From assembly GCF_014195505.1 (NCBI RefSeq), contig NZ_JACIBV010000002.1, positions 682,001 through 746,000 on the forward strand: 64,000 nucleotides of DNA, read 5' to 3'. This document shows, one piece after another, positions 41,256 to 50,396 of the stretch. The notes below the pieces were generated by a model. It was not told where the DNA came from, did not search any database, and saw nothing but the letters and a program-made list of their open reading frames with translations. Numbering within the stretch: the first letter of the stretch is position 1; each line of letters opens with the position of its first letter. The translations under genes were made by a program, and so were the position numbers. Origin of the DNA: Nonomuraea dietziae. Its GTDB lineage: Bacteria > Actinomycetota > Actinomycetes > Streptosporangiales > Streptosporangiaceae.

Positions 41256-43649
41256 TCACCTGGTGGACGCCTCGCCGCGCCTCTCGTTCACGCACCTCAC
41301 CGGCGGCTCGGCCACCGGCCTGCTGAGCGTGAAGCGGTGGCTCTCGCCCGGCAGCAGCGTGATCAGCTGGTCGTCCACCTCGGCCGCGGGATCGACCCTG
41401 TCGGGGTAGATCGTCAGGTCGCGTACCAGGGTGTGCGCCTCGACGAGCACCTCGCGCCCCTCCACGGTGAGCGTGAAGTCGGCGGCGGGCAGGTCGAGGT
41501 CCTTGTCGGGCAGGAAGAACCACCACGCCCTGTGCTCCCCCGCCGTCACCGTGATCAGCTCGCGGGCGGGGTCGCCGGGGGTGGCGATCGTCAGGTGCGC
41601 CGTGGCCGCGCCGCGCGGCTGCACCTCCAGCGTGAAGCTCTGCGCACGCAGCTCGGAGCCGTCCATCGCGTGCCGTACCGCCCGCACCTCGGCCGTCCAC
41701 GCCTCGGGGCCGTCGTTGACGGCCACCACCGCCAGCCCCTCCCCCCGCGGCTGCACGGTCAGCAGCCGGTCGGCGTAGGCCCTGCGCAGCGCGTGGTAGA
41801 GCGGCTTCTTCCGGCCGTCGCCGTCGATCGCCGACCAGGAGGTGACCGGCCAGCAGTCGTTGAGCTGCCACACCACCGCGCCCGCGCAGTGCGGCCACAG
41901 CGACCTGAAGTGCTCGACGCCCAGTTGGATGGCCCTGGCCTGGTTGACCTGCGTCAGGTAGTGCCAGTCGTCGAAGGTGACGGGCGCGGGGAAGTGCGCC
42001 TCGAGCCCCGCGGCCAGCTTGCGGTTGCCGTCGATGGCCTTCTGGTGGTGGAGCAGGCCCGGAGAGTCGGGCGCCGGCGGCTCGTCGGAGATGGCCCTCC
42101 TGATGGTGGCGTAGGCGGCTGGCGCCTGGAAGCCGAACTCCGCCACGAACCTGGGGGTGTACTCCCTGTAGGCGGTGTAGTCGCGCTCGTTCCATACATC
42201 CCAGATGTGGATGTTGTGGTGGCCGGGGTCGTTGGGGTGCACGTCCATGGAGCCCGAGTACGGGCTGCCCGGCCAGTACGGCCTGCCGGGGTCGAGCTCC
42301 CCGACGATGCCGGGCAGCAGGTCGAGGTAGTAGCCCTCGCCCCAGGTGCGGCCTTCGAGGGGTTCGCGCCAGTTCCAGTCGGCGTAGCCCCAGATGTTCT
42401 CGTTGTTGCCGCACCACAGCGCAAGGCTGGGGTGCGGCATGAGCCTGGCGACGTTCTGCCTGGCCTCCGCCTCCACCTCCTCGCGCAGCGGCGTCTCCTC
42501 GGGGTAGGCGGCGCAGGCGAAGAGGAAGTCCTGCCAGACCAGCAGGCCGAGCTCGTCGCACAGGTCGTAGAAGTCGTCGCTCTCGTACAGCCCTCCGCCC
42601 CAGACCCGCATGAGGTTCACGCCCGCCTCGCACGCCTGGACGAGCCGGGCGGCGTAGCGGTCACGGCCGATCCTGGAGGGGAAGCAGTCGTCGGGGATCC
42701 AGTTGACGCCCTTGGCGAAGACCGCCACGCCGTTGACCTTCAGGGTGAAGGCCCCCGCCTCGGTGTCGAGCTCGACGGTCCTGAAGCCGATCCGCACCTG
42801 CCGGCGGTCGAGGACGTCGCCCGCGCCAGGCGCGGCGGCGAGGATGACCTCCAGCTCGTGGAGGGGCTGCTCGCCGTACCCGCGGGGCCACCACAGCGCG
42901 GGATCTGGCACCTCCAGCTCCACCACGGCGGAGTCCGCGCCGGGCGGGAGCGCTCCCACGACCGACACGCCCGCGACGGCCGCCGTGACCCACAGCTGCC
43001 CTTCCGACCGCGCCGACCGCTCGACCTCGACGTGGACGGCGACCCTGCCGACGCCGCCTTCCACGGTCACGACGGGACGGACCTCGGCCAGGCGCGCGCC
43101 GCTCCACGAGTGCAGCCCGATCGGCTTCCAGATGCCCGCCGTCACCAGGGCCGGACCCCAGTCCCAGCCGAAGTTGCAGGCCATCTTCCTGATGAAGTTG
43201 TAGGGGGCGGCGTAGGCGCCGGGACGAAAGCCCAGCTCCTCGCGCAGCCGCTCGGCGTGCTCGACGGCCGAGGAGAAGACGACGCTCAGGCGGTTGGCGC
43301 CCGGCCGCAGCGCGTGAGCCGCCTCGAACCGGTAGGAGCGGTGCATGTTGGCGCTCCGGCCGATCACGACACCGTTCAGCTCGATCCTCGCCACGGTGTC
43401 GAGCCCTTCGCAGACCAGGTCGGTGCGCTCGTGCCCGGTGCCGTCCCACTGGAAGGCGCTCTCGTAGTGCCACTCCTCGCCCCCGATCCACGTCAGGGCG
43501 TCCTCGTTGGCGTCCAGGTAGGGATCGGGGATCAGTCCCGCGGCGAGCAGGTCGGTGTGCACGCAGCCCGGCACGGTCGCGGGCGCCACCACCTCACCTG
43601 AGGCCGATCGGACGGTCCAGGAGTCGTGCAGGGGGCGAAGGGGTGTCAT
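41256..43649 (-). CDS. Beta-mannosidase (glycoside hydrolase family 2)
   Basis: 797 residues from the ATG at 43647-43649 (MTPLRPLHDSWTVRSASGEV). The sugar-binding domain holds FNFIR-type sequence PYNFIRKMACNFGWDWGPAL. The TIM barrel has VNLMRVWGGGLYESDDFYDL, the acid/base Glu in LALWCGNNENIWGYAD near residue 418, and the nucleophile Glu in FVAEFGFQAPAAY near residue 515. No signal peptide, so it removes terminal beta-mannose from imported manno-oligosaccharides. It probably shares a transcript with manA downstream. Confidence 0.92.
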   Translation of the reverse strand: MTPLRPLHDSWTVRSASGEVVAPATVPGCVHTDLLAAGLIPDPYLDANEDALTWIGGEEWHYESAFQWDGTGHERTDLVCEGLDTVARIELNGVVIGRSANMHRSYRFEAAHALRPGANRLSVVFSSAVEHAERLREELGFRPGAYAAPYNFIRKMACNFGWDWGPALVTAGIWKPIGLHSWSGARLAEVRPVVTVEGGVGRVAVHVEVERSARSEGQLWVTAAVAGVSVVGALPPGADSAVVELEVPDPALWWPRGYGEQPLHELEVILAAAPGAGDVLDRRQVRIGFRTVELDTEAGAFTLKVNGVAVFAKGVNWIPDDCFPSRIGRDRYAARLVQACEAGVNLMRVWGGGLYESDDFYDLCDELGLLVWQDFLFACAAYPEETPLREEVEAEARQNVARLMPHPSLALWCGNNENIWGYADWNWREPLEGRTWGEGYYLDLLPGIVGELDPGRPYWPGSPYSGSMDVHPNDPGHHNIHIWDVWNERDYTAYREYTPRFVAEFGFQAPAAYATIRRAISDEPPAPDSPGLLHHQKAIDGNRKLAAGLEAHFPAPVTFDDWHYLTQVNQARAIQLGVEHFRSLWPHCAGAVVWQLNDCWPVTSWSAIDGDGRKKPLYHALRRAYADRLLTVQPRGEGLAVVAVNDGPEAWTAEVRAVRHAMDGSELRAQSFTLEVQPRGAATAHLTIATPGDPARELITVTAGEHRAWWFFLPDKDLDLPAADFTLTVEGREVLVEAHTLVRDLTIYPDRVDPAAEVDDQLITLLPGESHRFTLSRPVAEPPVRCVNERRGEASTR

Positions 43650-43754
43650 CGACTCTCCGAGGGAAGGCGTGGCCGGGCGGGACAGGCCCACACTAGACGC
43701 TGACGGCGCCTTCCCCACGGGATTTGCTGAACCGATTAATCTGCCCACGCAAAA

Positions 43755-43799
43755 GGCGCTGCCCGCCGTGCCTCTCGAGGAGGCAGGGCGGGCAGCGCC
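43755..43799 (-). terminator. Rho-independent terminator of the DEAD-box helicase gene
   Basis: GGCGCTGCCCGCC (43755-43767) and GGCGGGCAGCGCC (43787-43799) form a perfect 13-bp stem. On the minus strand it is followed by TTTT and lies 15 nt past the helicase stop at 43814. Confidence 0.85.
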
Positions 43800-43813
43800 G
43801 TCAGGCGGTGGGG

Positions 43814-45748
43814 TCAGCGGCCGAAGCGGCGACCCGTGTTGCCACGGTCGGAGCGGAAGCCGCCGGTGCCGCGCTCCTCCGAGCGGAACCCGCCGGTGCG
43901 GGGCGCGCGGTCGTCACGGTTGGCCGACAACGGCCGGGCCGGCCTGTCGTCGGAGCGGTAGCCGCCGGTGCGGGCGCCGCCGCCGCTGGAGAACGGACGC
44001 GCCGGCCTGTCGTCGGAACGGTAGCCGCCGCGCTCGTCGGAGCGGTAGCCGCCGGTGCGGGGCGCGCGGTCGTCGCGGAAGCCGCCCGAGCGGGGAGCCC
44101 GGTCGTCGCGGTAACCGCCGGTGCGGGGAGCCTCACTGGTGCGGGGAGCCCTGTCGTCACGGTAGCCGCCGGTGCGGGGAGCCTCGCCGGTGCGGGGAGC
44201 CCTGTCGTCGGAGCGGTAGCCGCCCTGGCGACGGTCGCCGTCGAAGGCGCGGTGCGGACGGCGCTCGCCACCGAAGTCACCGCGCGGCGCGCGGTCACCA
44301 CCGGCGGGACGGTCGCCACCGAAGTCGCCACGCGGAGCGCGCTCGCCGTCGAAGTCGCGGCGAGGACGACGGTCGTCGCCTGCGCCGAAGCCGCCCTCAG
44401 AGGTACGGCGCGGGCCACGGTCGCCGCCGAAGTCGCGACGACGGCCGCCACCGCGACGCTCGCCGCCGTGGCCGCCGCTCTCACGGCGGGGACGCAGCGG
44501 CTTGCGCACGTCGGGCTCCCACACGGGGATGGACTCGCCACTGGGCCTGCGGGCCCCGGTGACCTCGGCGATGCGGTCGCTGCCCGGCTCGGCCTTGAGC
44601 CTGAACGGGTGGATGCCCGCCCTGCGGGTGAGCTGGTCGGTCGAGCGGCGCTCGTTGGGCAGGACGAGGGTCACGACGGTGCCCTTCTCGCCCGCCCGAG
44701 CGGTACGGCCGCCGCGGTGCAGGTAGCTCTTGTGGTCCTGCGGCGGGTCGACGTGCAGCACGAGGCTGATGTTGTCGACGTGGATGCCTCGGGCCGCGAC
44801 GTCGGTGCAGACCAGGACGTTGACCTGGCCCTCCTTGAACTCGGCCAGGATGCGGGTGCGCTGGTTCTGGCGCTTGCCGCCGTGCAGGCCGCCCGCCTTG
44901 ACGCCGACACGGGCCAGCTGCTTGCACAGCCTGTCGACACCGTGCTGGGTCTTGACGAAGATGATCGTCCTGCCCTCACGGTTGGCGATCTCGGCGGTGA
45001 CGTCGAACTTGTCGTCGCGCGTCACCTGGATCACGTGGTGCTCCATGGTGTCGACCGGGGAGGTCGCGGGGGCGATGGAGTGCGTGATCGGGTTCTTGAG
45101 GAAGCGCCGCACCAGCTTGTCGACGTCGCCGTCGAGCGTGGCCGAGAACAGCAGCCTCTGGCCGTCGGCGGGGGTCTGCGAGAGCAGCTCCGACACGACG
45201 GGGAAGAAGCCGAGGTCACACATGTGGTCGGCCTCGTCGAGGACGCTGACCTCGATGGAGTCGAGCGAGCACTCGCCCTGGCGCATCAGGTCGCCCAGAC
45301 GGCCCGGCGTGGCGATGATGACGTCCACGCCGCGGCGCAGCGCCTCGATCTGCTTGCCCATGGACATGCCGCCGACGACGACCTTCATGCGCAGGCCCAG
45401 GCCGCGGCCGAGGGGCTCGAGCGCGTCGTGCACCTGCAGCGCGAGCTCACGCGTCGGCACGAGGACCATCGCGCGGGGGCGGCCGGCCTGCGGCTTCACC
45501 CCGGCGATGCGCGCCATGGTGGGCAGACCGAAGGCGAGCGTCTTGCCCGAGCCGGTCTGTCCGCGACCGAGGACGTCGTGCCCTGCGAGCACGTCGGGGA
45601 TCGTCGCGGTCTGGATGGGGAACGGGCTGTCGATGCCCTGACGGGACAGTCCGGTCACGAGCGGCTTGGGCAGGCCCAGCAGCTCGAATTCCGAAACGCC
45701 CTTCTCCTCGACGGAGATTTCGGGCATGGCAGCGTCAAGCATGGTCAC
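43814..45748 (-). CDS. DEAD-box RNA helicase with long RGG/GGYR-rich tail
   Basis: 644 residues. The helicase core covers residues ~20-390: Q motif FPIQTATIPDVL, Walker A GRGQTGSGKT, PTRELALQ, Walker B VLDEADHM, SAT (LLFSATL), and HRGGRTARAG near the end. Residues ~425-644 are a low-complexity tail made of repeats such as TGGYRDDRAPR and RDFGGDR, rich in Gly, Arg, Asp and Tyr. Such tails bind RNA and favour phase separation. It unwinds RNA duplexes in ribosome assembly or mRNA decay. It has a 314-nt upstream gap that probably contains a structured leader. An alternative start ATG is 6 nt downstream. Confidence 0.93.
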   Translation of the reverse strand: MTMLDAAMPEISVEEKGVSEFELLGLPKPLVTGLSRQGIDSPFPIQTATIPDVLAGHDVLGRGQTGSGKTLAFGLPTMARIAGVKPQAGRPRAMVLVPTRELALQVHDALEPLGRGLGLRMKVVVGGMSMGKQIEALRRGVDVIIATPGRLGDLMRQGECSLDSIEVSVLDEADHMCDLGFFPVVSELLSQTPADGQRLLFSATLDGDVDKLVRRFLKNPITHSIAPATSPVDTMEHHVIQVTRDDKFDVTAEIANREGRTIIFVKTQHGVDRLCKQLARVGVKAGGLHGGKRQNQRTRILAEFKEGQVNVLVCTDVAARGIHVDNISLVLHVDPPQDHKSYLHRGGRTARAGEKGTVVTLVLPNERRSTDQLTRRAGIHPFRLKAEPGSDRIAEVTGARRPSGESIPVWEPDVRKPLRPRRESGGHGGERRGGGRRRDFGGDRGPRRTSEGGFGAGDDRRPRRDFDGERAPRGDFGGDRPAGGDRAPRGDFGGERRPHRAFDGDRRQGGYRSDDRAPRTGEAPRTGGYRDDRAPRTSEAPRTGGYRDDRAPRSGGFRDDRAPRTGGYRSDERGGYRSDDRPARPFSSGGGARTGGYRSDDRPARPLSANRDDRAPRTGGFRSEERGTGGFRSDRGNTGRRFGR

Positions 45749-46025
45749 GAAGGTCGTGCCTTTCAGTCGAAGTGGCGCGTCACTTCTGCGAAAAGGACGA
45801 GCCGGGACCGTACGGCGGTGCCGTACTCAGTGCGAGGGGCGGACGTATCGGACGCCTGCCGGGGTGGGGACCGGGCCACTTCTGGACCCGTCAACGCGCA
45901 CCCAAGACCGGCCGCAGGCGGCATTACGCACGATGGTGCGTCAGGTGCACATGTTGCCAACGCGCGGGAAGGTCATGCTATTCCCGGCGGGACTTCGGAC
46001 CTTCCGGAGCCCTGGCATGCTGAAA
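45749..46025 (-). promoter_or_regulatory. Long structured leader/promoter region of the helicase gene
   Basis: No credible gene lies between the suf terminator and the helicase start. The stretch holds at least one perfect small hairpin, ACGCAC-GATG-GTGCGT (45926-45941), and several AT-richer segments, so it probably contains the promoter and a long 5' untranslated region. Helicase genes of this type are often controlled through their leaders. Confidence 0.45.
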
Positions 46026-46050
46026 CGGCTGGTGCTGGGAACACCAGCCG
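46026..46050 (-). terminator. Terminator of the suf operon
   Basis: CGGCTGGTG (46026-46034) and CACCAGCCG (46042-46050) form a perfect 9-bp stem 13 nt past the stop of the last suf gene at 46063; TTT follows on the minus strand. Confidence 0.75.
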
Positions 46051-46062
46051 TGCAGCAAAAGA

Positions 46063-46425
46063 TCAGACATTGAATCCTAGCATACGCAACTGGTCGCGCC
46101 CGTCGTCGCTGATCTTGTCGGGGCCCCACGGCGGCAGCCACACCCAGTTGATCTTGACGTCGGAGACCATGCCGTCGAGGGCGGAGTGCGCCTGGTCCTC
46201 GATGACGTCGGTCAGCGGGCAGGCCGCGCTGGTCAGCGTCATGTCGATGGTGGCCACCGGGTGGCCGCCCTCGCCGGGGTCGAGGTTGAGGCCGTAGATG
46301 AGGCCCAGGTCGACGACGTTGATCCCGAGCTCGGGGTCGACGACGTCCTTGAGCGCCTCCATGACCTCCTCGACGGTGGTGTCACCGTCGTACGCCGTTG
46401 TCGGGGTTTCCACCGGCTTGCTCAT
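46063..46425 (-). CDS. sufT: Fe-S assembly protein SufT (MIP18/DUF59 family)
   Basis: 120 residues. Core motif VVDPELGINVVDLGLIYGLN near residues 28-47 and MTLTSAACPLTDVIEDQ with the conserved Cys near residue 71. MIP18-family proteins help mature iron-sulfur proteins and are the usual last gene of Gram-positive and actinobacterial suf operons. It starts 3 bp after sufU. A terminator follows at 46026. Confidence 0.93.
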   Translation of the reverse strand: MSKPVETPTTAYDGDTTVEEVMEALKDVVDPELGINVVDLGLIYGLNLDPGEGGHPVATIDMTLTSAACPLTDVIEDQAHSALDGMVSDVKINWVWLPPWGPDKISDDGRDQLRMLGFNV

Positions 46426-46428
46426 CTC

Positions 46429-46863
46429 TTAGGCACTCCTCACAACAGCGTCCTTGTAGGCCATCCACGACAGCAGCGCGCACTTGACGCGCGCGGGGAA
46501 CTTGGCCACGCCGGCGAAGGCCACCGCGTCGCCGAGCACGTCCTCGTCGGCCTCCACCTGGCCCCTGCCCTGCATGAGCCTGGTGAACTCGTCGACCACC
46601 GACAGCGACTCCTCGACCGTCGAGCCGGTGGCCAGCTCGTGCAGCACCGAGGCCGCGGCCTGGCTGATGGAGCAGCCCTGCCCGTCGTAGGAGACGTCCT
46701 CGATCTTGCCGCCGTCGCCGAGCTTCACCCTGAGCGTGATCTCGTCGCCGCACGTCGGGTTCACGTGGTGGACCTCGGCGTCGTACGGCTCGCGAAGCCC
46801 CCGCCCCTGCGGGTGCTTGTAGTGCTCCAGGATCAGCTCCTGGTACATCGACTCGGCGATCAT
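46429..46863 (-). CDS. sufU: Fe-S assembly sulfurtransferase/scaffold SufU
   Basis: 144 residues of the NifU-like SUF type. Zinc/sulfur ligands are Cys38 in NPTCGDE, Cys64 in GQGCSIS and Cys128 in RVKCALLSW. It accepts persulfide sulfur from SufS and passes it to the SufBCD scaffold. The start codon follows the sufS stop after one base, so the two are translationally coupled. Confidence 0.95.
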   Translation of the reverse strand: MIAESMYQELILEHYKHPQGRGLREPYDAEVHHVNPTCGDEITLRVKLGDGGKIEDVSYDGQGCSISQAAASVLHELATGSTVEESLSVVDEFTRLMQGRGQVEADEDVLGDAVAFAGVAKFPARVKCALLSWMAYKDAVVRSA

Positions 46864-46864
46864 G

Positions 46865-48118
46865 TCAGGCGAACACCTTCTGCACGTGGTGAAGACCCTT
46901 CACCAGGGCGTCGATCTCGCCCGTGGTGTTGTACAGGTAGAACGACGCCCGCGTCGTCGCGGGTATTCCGAACCTCAGGTGGAGCGGCCGCGCGCAGTGG
47001 TGCCCGACCCTCACCGCGACGCCGAACTGGTCGTCGAGGATCTGCCCCACGTCGTGCGGGTGGATGCCCTCCATCGTGAAGGAGAGCGTGCCGCCTCTGC
47101 CGTCCAGGCCCTTCGGCCCGATGATCCGCAGGGTGGGCACCTCGCCCAGCGCCTCGAGCGCGTACGCCGTCAGCGCGCGCTCGTGCTCCTCGATGGCCTG
47201 CATGCCGACCCCGTTGAGGTAGTCGACCGCCGCGCCGAGCCCGATGGCCTCGACGATCGGCGGCGTGCCCGCCTCGAACTTGTGCGGCACCGGCGCGTAG
47301 GTCGAGCGGTCCATCCAGACCGCCTCGATCATCTCGCCGCCGCCCAGGAACGGGGGCATGGCCTCCAGCAGCTCGGTGCGCCCCCAGAGCACGCCGATGC
47401 CGGAGGGGCCGAGCATCTTGTGCCCGGTGAAGGCGACGAGGTCGGCGCCGAGGGCCGCCAGGTCGACGGGGTGGTGCGGAACCGACTGCGAGGCGTCGAG
47501 CAGCACCAGCGCGCCGACCTCGTGGGCGCGGCGCGCGACCTCGGCGACCGGGTTGACGGTGCCGAGCACGTTCGACTGATGGGCCACCGAGACGATCTTC
47601 GTGCGCTCGGTGATGACGCCGTCGGCCAGGTCGAGCCTGCCCTCGTCGGTCACGCCGAACCACTTGAGCGTCGCCCCCGTGCGCTGCACGAGCATCTGCC
47701 AGGGGACGATGTTGGAGTGGTGCTCCATCTCGGAGATGACGATCTCGTCACCGGGGCCGAGCGTGAAGCGCGGGTCGTCGTTGGTCCTGTTGCCGAAGGA
47801 GTAGGCGACCAGGTTGAGCGCCTCGGAGGCGTTCTTGGTGAAGATGATCTCGTCGCGGCTCGGTGCCCCGACGAAGGCCGCCACCTTGTCCCTGGCGGCC
47901 TCGTAGGCGTCGGTCGACTCGGTGCCGAGCGCGTGGTGGGCCCGCCCCACGTTGCTGTAGTGCATCGCGAAGTGGTCGCGCATGGTCTCGATGACCTGCG
48001 TCGGCTTCTGCGAGGAGTTGCCCGAGTCGAGGTAGACCAGCGGGCGTCCGCCGGACAGCTCGCGGGAGAGGACAGGAAAATCCTTCCTGACCCTCTCCAC
48101 GTCGAACACAGCACTCAT
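46865..48118 (-). CDS. sufS: Cysteine desulfurase SufS
   Basis: 417 residues from the ATG at 48116-48118 (MSAVFDVERVRKDFPVLSRE); in-frame ATGs up to 66 nt upstream are possible but add non-conserved residues. It is a PLP enzyme that takes sulfur from cysteine. Motifs: NASEALNLVAYSFG, EMEHHSNIVPWQ, the PLP Lys in VAFTGHKMLGPSGIGVLWG, and the active-site Cys in VRVGHHCARPLH near residue 368. A 90-nt gap separates it from sufC. Confidence 0.96.
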   Translation of the reverse strand: MSAVFDVERVRKDFPVLSRELSGGRPLVYLDSGNSSQKPTQVIETMRDHFAMHYSNVGRAHHALGTESTDAYEAARDKVAAFVGAPSRDEIIFTKNASEALNLVAYSFGNRTNDDPRFTLGPGDEIVISEMEHHSNIVPWQMLVQRTGATLKWFGVTDEGRLDLADGVITERTKIVSVAHQSNVLGTVNPVAEVARRAHEVGALVLLDASQSVPHHPVDLAALGADLVAFTGHKMLGPSGIGVLWGRTELLEAMPPFLGGGEMIEAVWMDRSTYAPVPHKFEAGTPPIVEAIGLGAAVDYLNGVGMQAIEEHERALTAYALEALGEVPTLRIIGPKGLDGRGGTLSFTMEGIHPHDVGQILDDQFGVAVRVGHHCARPLHLRFGIPATTRASFYLYNTTGEIDALVKGLHHVQKVFA

Positions 48119-48208
48119 CGGTCGCTCACCACTCCTCATTGGCTTCGCGGGCCCGCTCGTAGCCGGCGGGTCCACTCCGCTCACTGTGTCGGGCTCGCTC
48201 CTGGTTCA

Positions 48209-48955
48209 TCAGGCCGATGCCTTCGTGTACGCCTCGTAACCCTCGGCTTCGAGCTTGTCCGCCAGCTCGGGGCCGCCCTCTTCGACGATCTTGCCGGCCG
48301 AGAAGACGTGCACGAAGTCGGGCTTCACGTAGCGCAGGATGCGGGTGTAGTGCGTGATCAGCAGCACGCCGGTCTCGCCCGAGGCGCGGAAGCGGTTGAC
48401 GCCCTCGGAGACCACGCGAAGCGCGTCGACGTCGAGGCCCGAGTCGGTCTCGTCGAGGACGGCGATCTTCGGCTTGAGCAGCTCGAGCTGCAGGATCTCG
48501 TGGCGCTTCTTCTCACCGCCGGAGAAGCCCTCGTTGACGTTGCGGGTGGCGAAGGCGGGGTCGATCGCCAGCGCGTCCATGCCGTTCTTCAGGTCCTTGC
48601 TGAACTCACGCAGCTTCGGCGCCTCACCGCGCACCGCGGTGACGGCCGAGCGCAGGAAGTTGGAGACGCTGACGCCGGGGACCTCGACCGGGTACTGCAT
48701 GGCGAGGAACAGACCGGCGCGGGCGCGCTCGTCGACCGAGAGCTCGAGCAGGTCGACGCCGTCGAGCAGCACCTGGCCACCGGTGATCGTGTACTTGGGG
48801 TGACCGGCGATCGCGTAGGCGAGCGTCGACTTGCCCGAACCGTTGGGGCCCATGATGGCGTGGGTCTCGCCGGCCCTCACGGTCAGGTTGACGCCCTTCA
48901 GGATCTCCTTGTCGGCGACGGAGACCTGCAGCTCACGAATCTCAAGGGTGGACAC
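48209..48955 (-). CDS. sufC: Fe-S assembly ATPase SufC
   Basis: 248 residues from the GTG at 48953-48955, with AAGGAG 8 nt upstream. ABC-type ATPase of the SufBCD scaffold: Walker A MGPNGSGKSTL near residues 36-46, signature FSGGEKKRHE, and Walker B IAVLDETDSGLDVDAL. No membrane partner; it works with SufB and SufD in the cytosol. The start is 3 nt past the stop of the Rieske gene. Confidence 0.96.
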   Translation of the reverse strand: MSTLEIRELQVSVADKEILKGVNLTVRAGETHAIMGPNGSGKSTLAYAIAGHPKYTITGGQVLLDGVDLLELSVDERARAGLFLAMQYPVEVPGVSVSNFLRSAVTAVRGEAPKLREFSKDLKNGMDALAIDPAFATRNVNEGFSGGEKKRHEILQLELLKPKIAVLDETDSGLDVDALRVVSEGVNRFRASGETGVLLITHYTRILRYVKPDFVHVFSAGKIVEEGGPELADKLEAEGYEAYTKASA

Positions 48956-48957
48956 TT

Positions 48958-49275
48958 TTATGACTCCTTCGAGAGCGAGACGAGGACGTCGTCGCCGTCG
49001 ATCTTCACTCGGTAAACGTTCACGGGCTTGGTGGCGGGCGGACCCGTCGGCTTGCCTGAGCGCACGTCGAAACACGATCCGTGCAGCCAGCACTCGAGGG
49101 TCCCGTCGTAGACCTCGCCCTCGCTCAGCTTCACCTCGGCATGGGAGCAGACGTCGTGCAGGGCGAAGACCTCTTCGCCCTTGCGGACCAGCGCCACCGG
49201 GGTCTCCCCCACCTCGACGCCGATGACGCCCTCGTCGGGGATGTCGCTGACCTTGCAGACCTTCTCGTAGCTCAC
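48958..49275 (-). CDS. Rieske [2Fe-2S] ferredoxin of the suf operon
   Basis: 105 residues. The two cluster-binding boxes are CSHAEVKLSEG (Cys-x-His) and CWLHGSCFD (Cys-x2-His), as in the ferredoxin subunits of non-haem oxygenases. Placement between sufD and sufC is a standard actinobacterial feature; it may supply electrons for cluster assembly or sense its status. The start overlaps the sufD stop in ATGA. Confidence 0.94.
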   Translation of the reverse strand: MSYEKVCKVSDIPDEGVIGVEVGETPVALVRKGEEVFALHDVCSHAEVKLSEGEVYDGTLECWLHGSCFDVRSGKPTGPPATKPVNVYRVKIDGDDVLVSLSKES

Positions 49276-50396
49276 TTCTCGAGCTCCGCCTCGATCTTGG
49301 CGAGCACCCGCTCACGCAGCTCGGGTACGGAGATCTTGTCCACCAGCTGGCCGAGGAAGCCCCTGATGACCAGGCGGCGGGCCTGGTCGGCGGGGATGCC
49401 GCGGGCCTGGAGGTAGAACAGGTGCTCGTCGTCGAGCCTGCCCGACGTCGAGGCGTGACCCGCTCCGGCGACCTCGCCGGTGAGGATCTCGAGGTTGGGC
49501 ACCGAGTCGGCGCGGGCGCCGTCGGTCAGGATCAGGTTGCGGTTGAGCTCATAGGTGTCAGTGCCCTCGGCCTCGACCCTGATGATCACATCGCCGATCC
49601 ACACCGCGTGGGCGTCCTCGCCCTGCAGCGCGCCGCGGTAGTCGACGTGGCTCTTGCAGTTGGGCGTGGAGTGGTCGACCAGCAGGCGGTGCTCGAGGTG
49701 CTGGCCCGCGTCGACGAAGTAGACGCCGGACAGGTCGGCGTCGCCGCCCTGGCCGGTGTAGGAGACGCTGGGCGAGAGCCGTACGAGGTCGCCGCCGAGG
49801 GTCACCACGAAGCTGCGGAAGGTCGCGTCCTTGGCCAGCTGGGCGTGGTGCTGGGAGACGTGCACGGCGTCGTCGGCCCAGTCCTGCAAGCTGACGACCT
49901 TCAGGGTGGCGCCGTCGCCCACGACGAACTCGACGTTGTCGGCGTAGACGGCGCTGCCCTGGTGGTCGAGGACGACCACGGCCTCGGCCATCGGCTCGAC
50001 CTTGACCACGATGTGGCCGTAGGCGACGCCGGCGGTGCCGCCGCCGCGCAGCTCGATCTGGATCGGCTCGGCGGGAACGGCCTCCTTGGGCACGGTCACG
50101 ACCAGCGCCTTCTCGAAGGCGTTGTAGGCCTGCGCGCTTACCCTGTCGGTCGGCGCGTAGGCCTGGCCGACCCTGGCGTCGTCGCGGCCCACCCACTCGG
50201 CGCTGACGCCGGCGGGGGTGTAGGCCTGCGTGACGACCTGGCCGGTCACCTCGGCGGTGCCGTCGTGCAGGCCCTTCAGCCGTGAGAGCGGCGTGAAGCG
50301 CCACTTCTCCTCGCGCCCGGTCGGCACGGAGAAGTCGTCGAGGTTGTAGGACGACTTCTCGTGCAGGGTCGACAGGGGCTTCTCGTTCAGGCCCAT
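49272..50396 (-). CDS. sufD: Fe-S assembly scaffold subunit SufD
   Basis: 374 residues from the ATG at 50394-50396, overlapping the sufB stop by one base (TGATG). It begins MGLNEKPLSTLHEKSSYNLD. The beta-helix core contains VYFVDAGQHLEHRLLVDHST and DYRGALQGEDAHAVWIG; the C-terminal helical part FYLQARGIPADQARRLVIRG is shared with SufB. It forms the SufBC2D complex on which new clusters are built. Confidence 0.95.
   Translation of the reverse strand: MGLNEKPLSTLHEKSSYNLDDFSVPTGREEKWRFTPLSRLKGLHDGTAEVTGQVVTQAYTPAGVSAEWVGRDDARVGQAYAPTDRVSAQAYNAFEKALVVTVPKEAVPAEPIQIELRGGGTAGVAYGHIVVKVEPMAEAVVVLDHQGSAVYADNVEFVVGDGATLKVVSLQDWADDAVHVSQHHAQLAKDATFRSFVVTLGGDLVRLSPSVSYTGQGGDADLSGVYFVDAGQHLEHRLLVDHSTPNCKSHVDYRGALQGEDAHAVWIGDVIIRVEAEGTDTYELNRNLILTDGARADSVPNLEILTGEVAGAGHASTSGRLDDEHLFYLQARGIPADQARRLVIRGFLGQLVDKISVPELRERVLAKIEAELEK

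Noticed and set aside
39669..43601. A 1310-codon open frame on the plus strand opposite hisG, hisE, manA and the mannosidase
   Set aside because: It runs antisense to four well-supported genes and has the composition expected of an antisense shadow in high-GC DNA.
43724..46297. A long plus-strand frame opposite the helicase and sufT
   Set aside because: It is antisense to the helicase, and its Ala/Val/Gly/Arg pattern mirrors the Gly/Arg repeat tail.
48119..48208. Small gene or riboswitch between sufC and sufS
   Set aside because: The 90-nt gap has no ribosome site with a conserved frame and no strong structure; it may simply reflect uncertainty in the sufS start.
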